A DNA stretch of 6,498 nt, from the NCBI GenBank assembly GCA_030628225.1, contig DAOVRJ010000145.1, positions 1 to 6,498 on the forward strand, given 5' to 3'. Of this stretch, positions 5,464-6,498 are shown piece after piece (the stretch's first letter is position 1; each line of letters opens with the position of its first letter). Under the pieces are notes generated by a model. It saw only the letters and a program-made list of their open reading frames with translations, ran no database searches and was not told where the DNA came from. The DNA is from Candidatus Zixiibacteriota bacterium. GTDB lineage: Bacteria > SM23-81. The position numbers and the translations under genes are program-made.

Positions 5464-6180
5464 TCACCGTTCGATACACACAAGCCTGACTCCTCTGACC
5501 TGCCGAAAGATGGCCCCCTCCTGGATGTGTCGGATGACCACCTGGGGGTCCGCAGCCTGAACCCCGCAGAGGGCGTTCAGGCCGTAATCGAGAAGAACCG
5601 GTGACAGAGGCGTGGTGGCCCCCAGCATGATGCGGAAGCTGTCCTGGCGGCACTTCTGCAGGATCTCCGGCAGAGTGTGGTTGATCAAAGTGGTGGCGCT
5701 GATGGCCACCACATCGGCCTGAGGCAGAACACGCCCGGCCTCGCTTTGGGGCAAATCGCCGGGACGCAGCCGTTGTTCGATAACCCAGAGGGTTTCGACA
5801 TGATCTCTCAATCTGGTCACAAAGGGAAAGTGGCCGATGACGGCGACCTTCCTGCCGGCGCTTCTCTCAACCAACAGCTCTTCCGCGTTGACCTCTTCTC
5901 CCTTAACCCTGGGCAGCATGGAGTTAATGGCCGCCATGCCGATGCTGGCCTCTATCAGGCTGTCCGAATTGGCCAGCCGGCAGAGCTCCCGGGCCGTTTT
6001 GTCCGTCAAATGGCCGGCTTCCTCCACCGGCCGGGACGGATGGCCGGGACACTCATCCCGCAGCGTCGATGCCAGACCCAGATAACGGGTCCACACGGCG
6101 GTCCAGTATGCGCAGACCCACACCTCCCGGACAGGATGATCCGGCTCCAGTGCGGCGATGAGATCATCGATGGGTGACAT
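5464..6180 (-). CDS. DUF4213/DUF364 protein, putative heavy-metal chelation family
   Basis: 238 residues. The N-terminal part (about 1-85) resembles DUF4213, including GMAAINSML (81-89), and the C-terminal part resembles DUF364 (PF04016), with KVAVIGHFPFV (111-121), LPQADVVAISATTLINHTL (151-169) and MLGATTPLSPVLLDYGLNAL (184-203). The only functional proposal I know for this family is structural: a Rossmann-like plus enolase-N-like fold suggested to take part in heavy-metal chelation. The length is normal. The ATG at 6180 is preceded by AGAGGG, eight bases away. It is the first of three leftward genes separated by 20 and 44 bases, so the metal-linked reading is shared with a zinc ribbon and an Fe-S radical enzyme. 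The pathway is not known. Confidence 0.85.
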   Translation of the reverse strand: MSPIDDLIAALEPDHPVREVWVCAYWTAVWTRYLGLASTLRDECPGHPSRPVEEAGHLTDKTARELCRLANSDSLIEASIGMAAINSMLPRVKGEEVNAEELLVERSAGRKVAVIGHFPFVTRLRDHVETLWVIEQRLRPGDLPQSEAGRVLPQADVVAISATTLINHTLPEILQKCRQDSFRIMLGATTPLSPVLLDYGLNALCGVQAADPQVVIRHIQEGAIFRQVRGVRLVCIER

Positions 6181-6241
6181 GCCTTTATCCCTCTCGAGCC
6201 AGCAGCTCTCTCAAGCGATCAGCCTTGTGATTGTTGGACCC

Positions 6242-6270
6242 TATATGTTGGATCCGGGAACGAAAAACAA
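6242..6270 (-). promoter_or_regulatory. Weak promoter candidate for the minus-strand operon
   Basis: Reading the minus strand: TTGTTT (6265-6270), a 17-base spacer, CATATA (6242-6247), about 60 bases before the ATG at 6180. A direct repeat GGATCCAACA / GGGTCCAACA (minus strand, 6246-6255 and 6232-6241, nine of ten bases alike) surrounds the -10 and might be an operator. Both motifs are imperfect. Confidence 0.3.
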
Positions 6271-6283
6271 GTCTTCGTTGAAT

Positions 6284-6335
6284 AAGTTGAGAGAGTTTTG
6301 AGAGTTCAGAGAGTTTGGAGAGTTGTGAGTTCGGA
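6284..6335 (+). repeat. 9-bp tandem array, left arm (GAGTTnnGA)
   Basis: Five 9-bp units run from 6284: AAGTTGAGA, GAGTTTTGA, GAGTTCAGA, GAGTTTGGA, GAGTTGTGA. A sixth GAGTTCGGA begins two bases early at 6327. Only positions 6-7 vary freely. The array lies upstream of the minus-strand operon, in a region with no supported gene. Confidence 0.8.
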
Positions 6336-6460
6336 ACGCGAAACGAAAATAGCTAAATAAAAATGTCAGGGATTGGGTGGAGTAATATTCCGAATCTTTG
6401 ATTGCTCCGAACTCCCAGCTCTGCACTCCGAGTTATGGCTGTTCCCAGCTTCGATTTTTT

Positions 6461-6498
6461 AACTCGCTAAACTCCCTCAACTCGCCCAACTCTCTAAA
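6461..6498 (-). repeat. 9-bp tandem array, right arm (inverted, runs off window)
   Basis: AACTC occurs at 6461, 6470, 6479 and 6488, exactly nine bases apart, which is GAGTTnnnn on the minus strand. The last two bases (AA) fit a further unit beyond the window. The orientation is opposite to the array at 6284, so the two form arms about 130 bases apart. The intervening 6336-6460 contains no gene that I can support; TCCGAACTC at 6406 pairs with GAGTTCGGA at 6327. Confidence 0.75.

Noticed and set aside
5444-5653. Upstream extension of the zinc-ribbon frame to 5653
   Set aside because: The extension overlaps the end of the DUF364 gene in another frame; MPTYEYRC with a strong ribosome site at 5443 is the family start.
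5677-6177. 166-residue plus-strand frame
   Set aside because: It is the antisense of the DUF4213/DUF364 gene and has no recognisable motif.
6241-6426. 61-residue minus-strand frame with an NS-x repeat
   Set aside because: The repeat residues are just the 9-bp array read in triplets. It lacks a convincing ribosome site and lies in low-complexity intergenic DNA.
6284-6498. Possible CRISPR array
   Set aside because: The period is 9 bases, far too short for CRISPR repeat-spacer units, and the arms are inverted relative to each other.

Overview
The window looks like a piece of a chromosome from an uncultured bacterium near the FCB group (KSB1, Calditrichota, Marinimicrobia or Zixibacteria type). 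This is inferred from two secreted proteins that end in a PVELSSF-type Fn3-like domain followed by a YPNPFNP-type sorting or FlgD-Ig-like domain, the usual tail of type IX secretion cargo. Strong AGGAGG ribosome sites argue against a typical Bacteroidetes. The exact phylum cannot be read from the sequence.

Left half, plus strand (1-4106). The C-terminal end of one protein (to 170) is followed by a terminator, a strong promoter and a leader. Next come a four-unit Kelch-repeat secreted protein (554-1810), a second, nearly identical terminator-promoter-leader block (1826-2081), a broken Kelch relic (about 2023-2230), a patch of orphan ribosome sites and a tiny ORF, and then a GLUG-repeat secreted protein (2413-4056). 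This half is built from reused DNA modules. A 256-bp intergenic block occurs twice and flanks the Kelch gene. A block of about 300 bp holding the sorting-domain codons plus the terminator ends both genes. Three copies of the same GC-rich terminator are present. The passenger domains between these modules are unrelated, which suggests that surface-protein genes are reshuffled by recombination at shared ends.

Right half, minus strand (4215-6180). Three closely spaced genes read leftward and probably form an operon: a DUF4213/DUF364 protein (family proposed to act in heavy-metal chelation), a small FmdB-type zinc ribbon with a Cys-rich tail, and a COG0731-like radical SAM enzyme with a C-terminal winged helix. 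They converge on the GLUG gene, and the last GC-rich hairpin can work as a terminator in both directions.

Right edge (6181-6498). No credible gene is seen. It holds a weak promoter candidate for the minus operon and two short arrays of a 9-bp repeat, consensus GAGTTnnnn, in opposite orientation. The second array runs off the window end. No tRNA, rRNA, CRISPR array, transposase or recombinase was found.
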